Shown here one piece after another: positions 18,735-26,586 of a DNA stretch of 50,992 bases. Position numbers and translations under genes: made by a program. The stretch is from NCBI GenBank assembly GCA_947166165.1, contig CAMVDK010000001.1:1-50992 (forward strand). Reading direction: 5' to 3'. This DNA is from an uncultured Porphyromonadaceae bacterium (GTDB taxonomy: Bacteria; Bacteroidota; Bacteroidia; Bacteroidales; Muribaculaceae). Position 1 is the first letter of the stretch; the number at the start of each line of letters is the position of its first letter. The notes beneath the pieces are model-generated. The model saw only the letters and a program-made list of their open reading frames with translations, had not been told where the DNA came from and searched no databases.

Positions 18735-19775
18735 TCAGTTGAGGTGGATGAGTGTGCCGGGGCGCGGACGGGTGGAGGTGTCTTTGAGCCCGTTGAGCCC
18801 GGCAAGTTTTTTCACCTTGATGCCGAAGAGCTGCGAGATGCTGTGCAGCGTGTCGCCCGGGCGGGCGGTGTAGCTGTTGCGGGCACCTTCATATTTGTCG
18901 CGCTTCGTGTCGAGATACACGATGTCGCCCTCGGTTAACTGGTTCTCTCCCTTGACCTCGTTGAAGCGGAAGAGCAGCTTCTTGTCGCTGATGTCGTAGT
19001 CGCGGCATACGTCGCCAAGCGTGCGTCCGGGCATGAGCACGATGCAGGGCACGCCGTTCTCGATGAGCTTGTAGTTCTCAACGGCGTGGTCGAGCCGCTG
19101 CTCCTCGGCGGTGATTTGGTCGTCGTTGAGCGTGACGAGGTCTTCGTCTTCGAATTCGGGCACGCTGTCGGTGTGCACGAGTCCGTTGTCGTTGTTGACG
19201 ATGGTGGTGCGGCGAATGATGCGGCGCACCACCACACGGCGGTCGCTGCCTCCTTGCAGCTTGCGCCCGTTGTTGATTTTGTAGAGTTGGAATCGCTCAA
19301 TGATGCCGATGAGCGACTCGGCATAGTCGGGGGCGGTGGCATAGCCGCAGGCTTTGATGCCGAAGGCCCAGCTGCGGTAGTCCCACCGGCTGTAGTTGTG
19401 CAACTTGCCGTAGCGCTGCGAGCTGCGGCTCAGCAGGCGTGCGTGGTCTTCGTACGACTCCATCGCGTTATGGTAGGCCTTGAATGTGCTCAGCCCGGGC
19501 TCGTCGTCCTTGGCCTTGGCCGAGCCGGCCGGCCCCACGCCCTTGATGCCGAAGTGGTTGTTGGACCGGCGGGTGAGCAGGCTCTTGCCGCAGCCGCTCT
19601 CGAGGATGCCTTGCGCCAGGGTGATGGAGGCGGGAACGCCGTATTTGTACTCCGTCTGCAAGGCCGCGTTCTGATACATGTAGATGTAGGCCCAAGCGTC
19701 GTCGTTGTATCCCGCCCGGCAGGCGAAGACCGTTGTCAGGGCGCACAGGGCCGCAAGGAGCAAGCGATGTTTCAT
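18735..19775 (-). CDS. Exported GH73-type glucosaminidase with LysM domains
   Basis: 346 residues: signal peptide, then a mannosyl-glycoprotein endo-beta-N-acetylglucosaminidase (GH73) domain (about 25-170) with the catalytic-Glu motif AQGILESGCGKS and NNHFGIKG, then two C-terminal LysM-type modules (PGRTLGDVCRDYDI and PGDTLHSISQLFGIKV). It should cut glycan strands in the periplasm. Position between the T6SS baseplate genes and the kinase block suggests it opens peptidoglycan locally for apparatus assembly, a role known for housekeeping lytic enzymes in other T6SS. An effector role is possible, but it has an ordinary Sec signal and no adjacent immunity gene. Confidence 0.85.
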   Translation of the reverse strand: MKHRLLLAALCALTTVFACRAGYNDDAWAYIYMYQNAALQTEYKYGVPASITLAQGILESGCGKSLLTRRSNNHFGIKGVGPAGSAKAKDDEPGLSTFKAYHNAMESYEDHARLLSRSSQRYGKLHNYSRWDYRSWAFGIKACGYATAPDYAESLIGIIERFQLYKINNGRKLQGGSDRRVVVRRIIRRTTIVNNDNGLVHTDSVPEFEDEDLVTLNDDQITAEEQRLDHAVENYKLIENGVPCIVLMPGRTLGDVCRDYDISDKKLLFRFNEVKGENQLTEGDIVYLDTKRDKYEGARNSYTARPGDTLHSISQLFGIKVKKLAGLNGLKDTSTRPRPGTLIHLN

Positions 19776-19815
19776 GATGGATGTGGTTGAAGGTGGGCGT
19801 GGTTGGGGAAAGATG

Positions 19816-21006
19816 TCACTTGATGGCATGGTTGCCCTGCATGGCGATGGCGTAGAGCTCGCAGCCGCGGGTGATGGTGGGCTCGATTTTCGAGAACAGG
19901 TTGACGATAGCCTTGGCGATGAGATTGGCGAAGAACTTGGCTGGCGAGAAGTCGAAGTGGTCGCACAAGAGTCCGAAGATGATGGCCACGACGATGCCGA
20001 CGATTGCAGCCACGATGGTTGCCGGTCCGGCGAGGACGCCCGCCGCCACGAGTCCGAGCACGACGAGCTCGGCCAGCAGTCCTCCAATCAGCGCGTCGGC
20101 CAGAGCGGCGAGGTTGGTCTCGAACCGCGACCACCACACGTTGTCGATAGGCTGGCCGGTGAGCAGCAGGTAGGCCAGGATGCACAGGTCGCCAATCACG
20201 TCTTTGAGTATCCATATCCACTTGACGGGCTTGGCGAGGCCTTTGGCAATAGAGCCAGCCTTGGTCTTCATGAAGTTGTCGACTTTTTTCTGGAAATCGT
20301 ACTTCGAGAGCCAGGTCTCGAATCGCTTGCCGACGGGCAGCGCCTCGTTCACCTTGCGGGTGTGCACACCCTTGAGGGCCCGCTCCTGGTGCATGTGCTG
20401 GACGCCGTTGGCGTAGACCGTCTCTTCGGCAGCCAATGCCTGCCATTTCTGGAAGCTCGTCTTGATGGCTTCCATCTTGGGGTTGATGCGCACGGTGTAC
20501 CATTTGATGACATCGTTGGGACTCTTGGTGCGCAGGTCGCGCAGGAGTTTGAGTTCGCTGACCACGCCTATGATGAGGTCCTTTGTGGGGTCGATGATGT
20601 AGGTGGTGAGCCAACCAGGCAGAATGGTGGTGCTGCCGGTGTAGGCCGGCTCGGCGGTGAGCATCTGCTGGTAGGCTTTGGGGTCGGCGGGGGTGGCGGT
20701 GGGCGCGGAGCGCTTCAGGATCTTTGGCGCGGCGCACATGGAGGGCAGGTTGCGGTAGGCGCGGTCCACCTCCCGTATCACCGTGTCGGAGAGCACGGGC
20801 AGCCCCATGCCGTCGCTGGTGAGCGACGCTTGCCGGTTCCAGCTCACGAACAGCTTGATCACCGCGGCGGTCTTCTTGCCGTAGATGCCGTCGGGGGTCA
20901 GCGAAGGCCAGTTCAGGTTGCGCACGCCGCTGATGGTGTTGAGCTTGTACTGCACCTCCTTGACGCGCGTGTCGAATTTGTTGTGGTTTGAAACTTTGAT
21001 GTCCAT
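19816..21006 (-). CDS. Membrane protein with peptidoglycan-binding-like N-terminus
   Basis: 396 residues, not recognised as a whole. The first about 90 residues resemble a PG_binding_1 module (VKEVQYKLNTI, DGIYGKKTAAVIKLF, VLSDTVIREVDRAY). The middle is basic and helical, and residues about 280-370 hold strongly hydrophobic stretches (IGGLLAELVVLGLVAAGVLAG, IVAAIVGIVVAIIFGLL). No signal peptide is seen. The ATG at 21006 is 26 bases after the tssF stop. It could be a pore-forming or membrane-targeted effector carried by the machine, or a structural piece of the envelope complex. No immunity-type gene sits directly beside it, which weakens the effector idea. Confidence 0.6.
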   Translation of the reverse strand: MDIKVSNHNKFDTRVKEVQYKLNTISGVRNLNWPSLTPDGIYGKKTAAVIKLFVSWNRQASLTSDGMGLPVLSDTVIREVDRAYRNLPSMCAAPKILKRSAPTATPADPKAYQQMLTAEPAYTGSTTILPGWLTTYIIDPTKDLIIGVVSELKLLRDLRTKSPNDVIKWYTVRINPKMEAIKTSFQKWQALAAEETVYANGVQHMHQERALKGVHTRKVNEALPVGKRFETWLSKYDFQKKVDNFMKTKAGSIAKGLAKPVKWIWILKDVIGDLCILAYLLLTGQPIDNVWWSRFETNLAALADALIGGLLAELVVLGLVAAGVLAGPATIVAAIVGIVVAIIFGLLCDHFDFSPAKFFANLIAKAIVNLFSKIEPTITRGCELYAIAMQGNHAIK

Positions 21007-21032
21007 GGTGTGGGGGGGTGTGGGTGGAAACG

Positions 21033-22859
21033 TCAGGGGTTGGTGTCGTCGAGGTTGACAAGTTTCACGGCCACGGGCATGGTCAGGCACGATTTGCGGT
21101 CGATGCGCTGCTGGAGCAGGGTGTCGAGTGAGATGCGTGTGGCCTGGTCGAAGTTCTTGCGGTCTTTGAACTCGATGTCGATGTAGAGCCCGCGTTGCAG
21201 CCCTTGTCCTCCCTCGGCACCGGCGACGTTGATTTTCACGAAGATGCGCTTGAACTCCTCGCGCCCGAAGTAGGCCATGATTTCCTTGCGCAGGAAGGCG
21301 TCGATGTCCATGCGGGTGAACAGCCGGTCGGCGGTCAGGGTGTGGTAGCGCAGCAGCTCGTAGCGCTGGTCGGGCGAGGCCTTGTCGCGTCCGCCCATGG
21401 CTCCCACCACCACTTCGGCGCTGCGCTCGAGCGAGGCGTTGTGCTGGCACTCCATGAGCATGCCGGCCTCGATGGCGTTGGCGGCGGCTCCCTGTGTGGT
21501 GAGGAAGGCCACGCGCACCGAGCTCGAGCCGCTGTTGGTGGCGTCTTCGACAGCGATGTTCTTCATGGCGAAGGTGCCGCTGTCGTAGTTGTAGCGCCGG
21601 TTGGTGCCTTTGACGGCCTTTCCGAGCGCGGTGATGGTGGAGCGCAGCGAGCGAATGGTCTCGCCGTCCTTGATGCCATTGTAGTCGATAAAGGCGTAGT
21701 AGTCGTCGACGAAGCGGTTGTAGAGCATGCGCACGTCGCGGAACAGGTCGCCGTTGTTGTAGACGGCGGCGTCGAAGTCGCGCACGATGAAGTCGCGGTC
21801 GTTGGCGGGGAATCCTTGCCGCTGGGCGTCGTTGCTCTGCTCCACCACGTTGAGGAAGAAGGCGTCGTCGTGCTTCTGCAGCTTGGCGATGGGTGCCGAG
21901 GGGGTGAGCGTGACCGTGTTCAGGTCCACATTGGCGACGGGCACCACGTTGAGCTCCACGCGGCAGGCGTCGGGCACGTCGAAGCCCTCGGGGAAGTCGA
22001 GCCGGAGCCAGAGCGAGTTGCCCTTGAAGTGGTCGAGCTGGTGGCTCTCGAGCCAGTGCTCAAAGGCGTGGGGATAGGGCCTGGGCTTGAACAGGTCGCG
22101 GTCGGTGACCGGGTCGGTGATGTAGAGCAGGCAGGCGTTGTTCATGTCGAGCAGCTGCTCTTTCCAGGCCTCGACGTAGGCAAAGAACCGTCCGGAGGCC
22201 TGCTGGGCGTCGAAGGGTTCGAGCATGTCGATGTCCTCGAGGCGTTGCATGGTGGCGAAAGCGAGCTGCTGCTTTCCGCTGCCCACCACGATGCGCGCCG
22301 GGGCCACACCGCGCGTGCCGCGCACCAGCAGGCTCAGTCCGCGCAGGCACTCCACTTCGGCGGTGGTGGTGATGCCCACGTAGAGCTGGCTCGCGTTGGG
22401 CATGTCGATGTCGATCACCTCGCCCTGGTGCCGCAGGCAGCGCTTGCCCAGGGTGTAGAGGTCGGTGTGGGCCACGAGCTGCGTGGCGAAGATGGGGGCG
22501 AAGTTGAGCGCCGGCAGGGCGGGTGTATGCTTGGGGTCGGCCTTGGTCTTGAAGGTGGTGTCGGCGCCCAGTGTCACCAGCTCGTTGCCCGGGCGCTGCT
22601 TCACCTTGGCCTCGACCAGGGCGATGGCGGGCATGGCCTCGATGCTCTGCCGGGGGACGAAGTCGTCGGCAAAGCGCTGGGCGATGCGCTCGCTGGCACC
22701 GTCGGCAAAGTCGCTGATTTTCTGGCACTCGTGAAGCAGGGCCACGAGCATCATGCGCTGCACGGGGTCGAGCTGGCTGTAGTCGGCGGGTTGCCCGCCG
22801 GTGAGCTGTCGGGCCTGCTCGAGGGCTTCGTTGAGGCGTTTTTCTAGTTCAATGTCCAT
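21033..22859 (-). CDS. tssF: T6SS baseplate subunit TssF (VasA family)
   Basis: 608 residues. TssF is the large wedge protein of the T6SS baseplate, related to phage gp6, and assembles with TssE, TssG and TssK on the cytoplasmic side of the membrane. The order TssG-TssK-TssE-TssF with very short gaps (11 bases to tssE) supports the call, as do the length and the family-like blocks PVQRMMLVALLHECQKISDFADG near the N-terminus and the C-terminal FKRIFVKINVAGAEGGQGL region. ATG at 22859 gives MDIELEKRLNEALEQ, a normal start for the family. Confidence 0.82.
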   Translation of the reverse strand: MDIELEKRLNEALEQARQLTGGQPADYSQLDPVQRMMLVALLHECQKISDFADGASERIAQRFADDFVPRQSIEAMPAIALVEAKVKQRPGNELVTLGADTTFKTKADPKHTPALPALNFAPIFATQLVAHTDLYTLGKRCLRHQGEVIDIDMPNASQLYVGITTTAEVECLRGLSLLVRGTRGVAPARIVVGSGKQQLAFATMQRLEDIDMLEPFDAQQASGRFFAYVEAWKEQLLDMNNACLLYITDPVTDRDLFKPRPYPHAFEHWLESHQLDHFKGNSLWLRLDFPEGFDVPDACRVELNVVPVANVDLNTVTLTPSAPIAKLQKHDDAFFLNVVEQSNDAQRQGFPANDRDFIVRDFDAAVYNNGDLFRDVRMLYNRFVDDYYAFIDYNGIKDGETIRSLRSTITALGKAVKGTNRRYNYDSGTFAMKNIAVEDATNSGSSSVRVAFLTTQGAAANAIEAGMLMECQHNASLERSAEVVVGAMGGRDKASPDQRYELLRYHTLTADRLFTRMDIDAFLRKEIMAYFGREEFKRIFVKINVAGAEGGQGLQRGLYIDIEFKDRKNFDQATRISLDTLLQQRIDRKSCLTMPVAVKLVNLDDTNP

Positions 22860-22870
22860 GATTGCGGGTT

Positions 22871-23401
22871 CTATGCGTTGGAACGTCGTTTGAGCGTGGG
22901 CTCGACCATGAAGGTGACCACCTTCCGGTAGTCGAGGCTGTCGATGCCGTCCTTGATGCGCCCGGTGACCACCACGTTGACCATGTATTTCGAGTTCACC
23001 CTTCGGTAGCGCTTGCTGGCCACGGGCACGGCGAGTTCGATGCTGGTGTTCACGTCGAGCAGCATGGGTGCGTAGGCGCGCAGGCTGTTGGTCACGCTCT
23101 GCTGGCACTGCTGGCGGGTGATTTCGTCGTTGATGCTGCACTGCTGCCCGTTGTTGAAGTCGCGGTGGCTGACGTTGGAGAACTCGTGGCTCCAGTACTC
23201 GAACCCGAAGTCGGGGTCGGCGGCAAATCCGCCGCGCGGGGTGAAGACAACGAGTTCGACCATGTTGTCGACCACGGCCACGGTGTCGCGCAGCTCACGT
23301 TTCAGCTCTAGCGGCTGCACGACTTCGGTCACGTTGCGGTGCAGCTCGGTGGAGAGGTAGGTGCGCTCCACGTAGCCCAGGGGGGTGCTGAGGTAGGTCA
23401 T
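22871..23401 (-). CDS. tssE: T6SS baseplate subunit TssE (gp25-like)
   Basis: 176 residues. A gp25/TssE-like protein that links the baseplate wedge to the first sheath ring. It shows RDTVAVVDNMVELVVFTPRGGF, FGFEYWSHEF and a C-terminal MVNVVVTGRIKDG...RKVVTFMVEP stretch resembling the gp25 fold. The ATG at 23401 is chosen over a TTG six bases upstream. It sits 16 bases after tssK and 11 before tssF. Confidence 0.75.
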   Translation of the reverse strand: MTYLSTPLGYVERTYLSTELHRNVTEVVQPLELKRELRDTVAVVDNMVELVVFTPRGGFAADPDFGFEYWSHEFSNVSHRDFNNGQQCSINDEITRQQCQQSVTNSLRAYAPMLLDVNTSIELAVPVASKRYRRVNSKYMVNVVVTGRIKDGIDSLDYRKVVTFMVEPTLKRRSNA

Positions 23402-23417
23402 TGTCAACGAATGGGCG

Positions 23418-24410
23418 TCAGACGGTGAGGATGCGGATGCTGTCGGGTTTTGCCGGTGGTGGCGTGGGCGCGGGCTTGGGCTCAGGACGGCGCGGCGGAG
23501 CAGGCTGGGGCGCGGGCTCGGCGGCCGGGAAGGCGTCGATGCGCTCGGCGATGGCGGCGCACAGGCTCAGTCCCTGGATGATGAGTTGCCGCACGTTCTG
23601 CTCCGAATAGGGGGCGTAGGCATAGTTGAGCCAGTCGCCGGCCTCACTGAGCGCGATGTGGTGGCTCACCTGGCATGCGCCCACGAAGGTGCCCACGCAT
23701 TGCTGCACGAGTCCCAGCAGTTGCATGGGTGTGAGGGTGTCGCGCTGCTTGTCGGCGGTGATGCGCAGCGTCCGCAAGTGCGGCAGCAGCAGGGCAATCA
23801 CGTCGCGTCCGGCGCTGTCGAGCTGAGCCAGGGCGCTTCTCTCGATGGCGGCGAGCTGGTTGAGCAACTGCTCGAGCAGCTGCACGAAGGCGGGGTGCGA
23901 CGACACGAACAGGCACGGAGGCACGAAGTCGATGTCGTCGACCTGCCACGACACGTTGTGCACCAGCCGCGCCACGGGCAGCGCGTTGCCGGGCAGCGCG
24001 GAGTCGGCCCGCTGGAGCTGCAGCCGGTAGGCGGGTTCGCAGCAGCCGTCGTTGGTGGGACGCAACTCGCCGTCGGGCACGGCGATGGTGAGCAGATAGG
24101 GCTGACCGGAATCTTCTTTCGGCAGCGGCACGCGGGTGTCGAAGTTGCTGGTGAAGCGCGAGTCCCAGCTCACCTCCACAAGGTGGCCGCCGCGCGTCAG
24201 GCCCAGGCACTCCATGCTCTCGACCTCGGCGAAGTCGGTGCTGATGTTCACGCTCACCTTGAAGGGTCGCAGGCCGGGAAAGAGACCGAAGCGTCCGGCG
24301 GCGGCCAGCGCCAGGGCTTGGCCGATGTGGGCGGCGGTGTGGGCGTCGGCGTGGCGGAAAATCTCTTCGCTGAGCCGCATGCCCTTTTTCCAGTTGATTG
24401 TTTTAGGCAT
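23418..24410 (-). CDS. tssK: T6SS baseplate subunit TssK (short form)
   Basis: 330 residues. The start (INWKKGMRLSEEIFRHADAH) and the shell-domain-like beta region fit TssK, which docks the baseplate to the membrane complex. A helical stalk region (about 170-280) is followed by a Pro-rich tail (APQPAPPRRPEPKPAPTPPP). It is shorter than proteobacterial TssK (about 440-450 residues); the part missing would be the C-terminal receptor domain that binds TssL/TssM, which fits their absence from this locus. Confidence 0.72.
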   Translation of the reverse strand: MPKTINWKKGMRLSEEIFRHADAHTAAHIGQALALAAAGRFGLFPGLRPFKVSVNISTDFAEVESMECLGLTRGGHLVEVSWDSRFTSNFDTRVPLPKEDSGQPYLLTIAVPDGELRPTNDGCCEPAYRLQLQRADSALPGNALPVARLVHNVSWQVDDIDFVPPCLFVSSHPAFVQLLEQLLNQLAAIERSALAQLDSAGRDVIALLLPHLRTLRITADKQRDTLTPMQLLGLVQQCVGTFVGACQVSHHIALSEAGDWLNYAYAPYSEQNVRQLIIQGLSLCAAIAERIDAFPAAEPAPQPAPPRRPEPKPAPTPPPAKPDSIRILTV

Positions 24411-24476
24411 ATCGGAGATGTTTTTTTAAATTCGTGATGCGGATGCAGGGGGTGCCGCGGCGAGGCTGACACAGGC

Positions 24477-25364
24477 TCAAAGGTTGGTGTTGTAGGCCAG
24501 GAAATTGTGGCGTTCGGTGTCGTTGAGCCTGACGGCGGGCGCGCCGTCGGTCCAGATGTCGAACACGAGCTGCTGCTCGATGCCCAGGAACCAGTCCTGC
24601 ACGAATTGTCGCATGCGCTCGAGCTCGTCGACGGTGTCGAGAAAATGCTCGTCGCAGAGGTCGTCGCTCCAGTAGTGGATGGAGAACACGGTGGCGGAGT
24701 AGTCGAAGTCGTTGCCGGCGAAGCACTCGTCGAGCGCGTCGCCCATGCTGCACGGGTAGCGCGGCTCGGGGTCGTGGTGGGTGAGCGTGCGCTGGTCGAC
24801 GCGCAGGGTGAGTCCCTCGTCGGCGAGCACCTTGCGGAGCATGAGCGTGAGCAGCGTGCGGTTGCCGCGTATGCGTCGGCAGGCGGGCAGGAAGGGCAGC
24901 AGCGCGGCTATGAAGCGGTTGGCGCGTTGCTCGTCGGTGAGCCGGTCGCCGATGATGTGCTGGAGCACGGTGTTGCCGTGGCGGGTGTGCCGCTCGATGC
25001 GCTGCCTGATGTCGGTGCGCAGCAGCAGGAGCAGGGCGTCGAAGGGCGCGAAGAATTGCAGCGCGTGCTCCACTTCCAGCTTCTGACGGTCTACCTCGTT
25101 GGTGAAGGCGTTCTCGTCGCGCGACTCGTCGAGGCCGGCAAAGCGGTCCACGGTGTGGAACATGTATTCGGGCAGCGCGTCGTAGAGGCTGGCGCGCGCC
25201 AGGAGCAGCGTGGCGGCCTGCGGGTCGTGGGGGTCGTGCTCGATGGCCGCCACGTCGCCGGTGGCGTTGCGCTGGTGGGTGCTGGTGTGGCGCACCTGCA
25301 GCCGCATCCCGCAGTCGTGGGTCAGCAGCAGTTCGGCGTTGATGTCGTCGGGCAAATGCTTCAT
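24477..25364 (-). CDS. tssG: T6SS baseplate subunit TssG
   Basis: 295 residues, assigned as TssG mainly from position beside TssK, TssE and TssF, from its length and from family-like features: LPEYMFHTVDRF, RQKLEVEHALQFFAPFD and a C-terminal LERMRQFVQDWFLGIEQQL segment. TssG forms the wedge core with two TssF copies. No signal peptide or membrane helix. The tssK start follows after 66 bases. Confidence 0.65.
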   Translation of the reverse strand: MKHLPDDINAELLLTHDCGMRLQVRHTSTHQRNATGDVAAIEHDPHDPQAATLLLARASLYDALPEYMFHTVDRFAGLDESRDENAFTNEVDRQKLEVEHALQFFAPFDALLLLLRTDIRQRIERHTRHGNTVLQHIIGDRLTDEQRANRFIAALLPFLPACRRIRGNRTLLTLMLRKVLADEGLTLRVDQRTLTHHDPEPRYPCSMGDALDECFAGNDFDYSATVFSIHYWSDDLCDEHFLDTVDELERMRQFVQDWFLGIEQQLVFDIWTDGAPAVRLNDTERHNFLAYNTNL

Positions 25365-25389
25365 GGGGCGAGGGGTGGGTTGACGGCGG

Positions 25390-26580
25390 CTACGTCAGGT
25401 CGCCGGTGAGCTCGACGAAGAACTGCCCGCGGTCGGTGGTCACCTGCAGCACGTCGAGGGGCGGGATGCCCACTTGCTGCAGCGTGAGGTCGCCGTAGGG
25501 GAAGTCGTAGTCGAGGTTCTCGTAGAAGTGCTTGTGGAAGAGCGTGCGGTAGCTGAGCTGCCGCAGCTCGCGGTCGGAACTGATGTGGTGGTCGAGTCGC
25601 GACTCGGGGATCATCACGCGGAATTCGCGCTCGGGGTTGTCGCAGGCGATGAAGTCGATAAACTTGTTGTTGCACATGTTGATTTCCACCGCCTTGACGC
25701 CGAGTTCCTGCCGGAGCACATCGAGCGCGCGGGTCACGGTGAGCGAGGCTTTGAGCCTGGGGCACTCGCGCACGGGCTCCCAGCGCCGGTGTGCCGGGCA
25801 GTTGCTCTTCCAGGAGGCGAAGTTGTAGACCTTGGTGGTGCAGTTCATGCCCTCGTAGCGGAGCATCTTGCCGGTGAGCGATTTGAACGGTGTGGGCTCG
25901 CCGGACTCCTGGTGGATCACCTTGAGTGCCTCCTGCACCTGCATGGCACCGATGATGGATGCGCTCACGGGCGTGGTGGCCACCCGTCCGGCGCTGGACT
26001 GTGTGCGCACCACGTCGGCGCAGCCCGTGCGCAGCATGATGTGGTTGAACTCCTCGCGCGAGAGTCCGCATTCGTAGCAGTTCACCCCGGGCGCGTAGAC
26101 GCGCACCACGCCGGTCAGGTTCTCGATGCTGCCGTCCACCCAGGTCTTCCCGGCGCGCATGCACAGGCGGTTGAGCTGGTAGCGCGCCAGCCGGCTGTCG
26201 AGGCAGCCAATCACCACATCGGCGCGGCGGTAGATTCCGAACCCCACCTCCGAGAACAGATTGCCCACGATGGCGTCGACGCGGATTTGCGGGTTGATTT
26301 CCATGGCGCGCTCGGCCACCACCTGCGCCTTGTAGGCATGGCTGAAGGCGTCCTGCTCGCGGAAGAGCACCGAGCGCGTGAGGTTCGACACCTCGATGCG
26401 GTCGAAGTCGACCACGGTGATGTGCCCCACGCCGAAGAGGGCCAGGTTCTTCACCACCTCGTTGCCCAGCGCTCCGGCGCCGGCTACAAGCACGTGGGCG
26501 TTCTTCACGCGGTCCTGCTTGAACCACGAGAGCAGGGTGTAGACCCCCTCGCCCCATTCATATTTACGTTCGTCGGCCAT
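25390..26580 (-). CDS. ThiF/MoeB-type E1-like activating enzyme
   Basis: 396-residue cytoplasmic E1-like enzyme expected to adenylate the C-terminus of a ubiquitin-like protein. The Rossmann ATP site has GAGALG (34-39), VVDFDRIEVSNLTRS with the family Arg (R69), K84 and D128 in CLDSRLARYQLNR. C168-x2-C171 and C261-x2-H264 could bind zinc. C187 in RTGCADVV lies in the crossover-loop region and is the best candidate for the thioester cysteine. The last 130 residues may form a ubiquitin-fold or adaptor part. It is 6 bases after the RING/FHA gene, in the same unit as an E2, a Ubl and a JAB protease, which argues for protein conjugation rather than sulfur transfer for cofactors. Confidence 0.9.
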   Translation of the reverse strand: MADERKYEWGEGVYTLLSWFKQDRVKNAHVLVAGAGALGNEVVKNLALFGVGHITVVDFDRIEVSNLTRSVLFREQDAFSHAYKAQVVAERAMEINPQIRVDAIVGNLFSEVGFGIYRRADVVIGCLDSRLARYQLNRLCMRAGKTWVDGSIENLTGVVRVYAPGVNCYECGLSREEFNHIMLRTGCADVVRTQSSAGRVATTPVSASIIGAMQVQEALKVIHQESGEPTPFKSLTGKMLRYEGMNCTTKVYNFASWKSNCPAHRRWEPVRECPRLKASLTVTRALDVLRQELGVKAVEINMCNNKFIDFIACDNPEREFRVMIPESRLDHHISSDRELRQLSYRTLFHKHFYENLDYDFPYGDLTLQQVGIPPLDVLQVTTDRGQFFVELTGDLT

Positions 26581-26586
26581 AATGCG

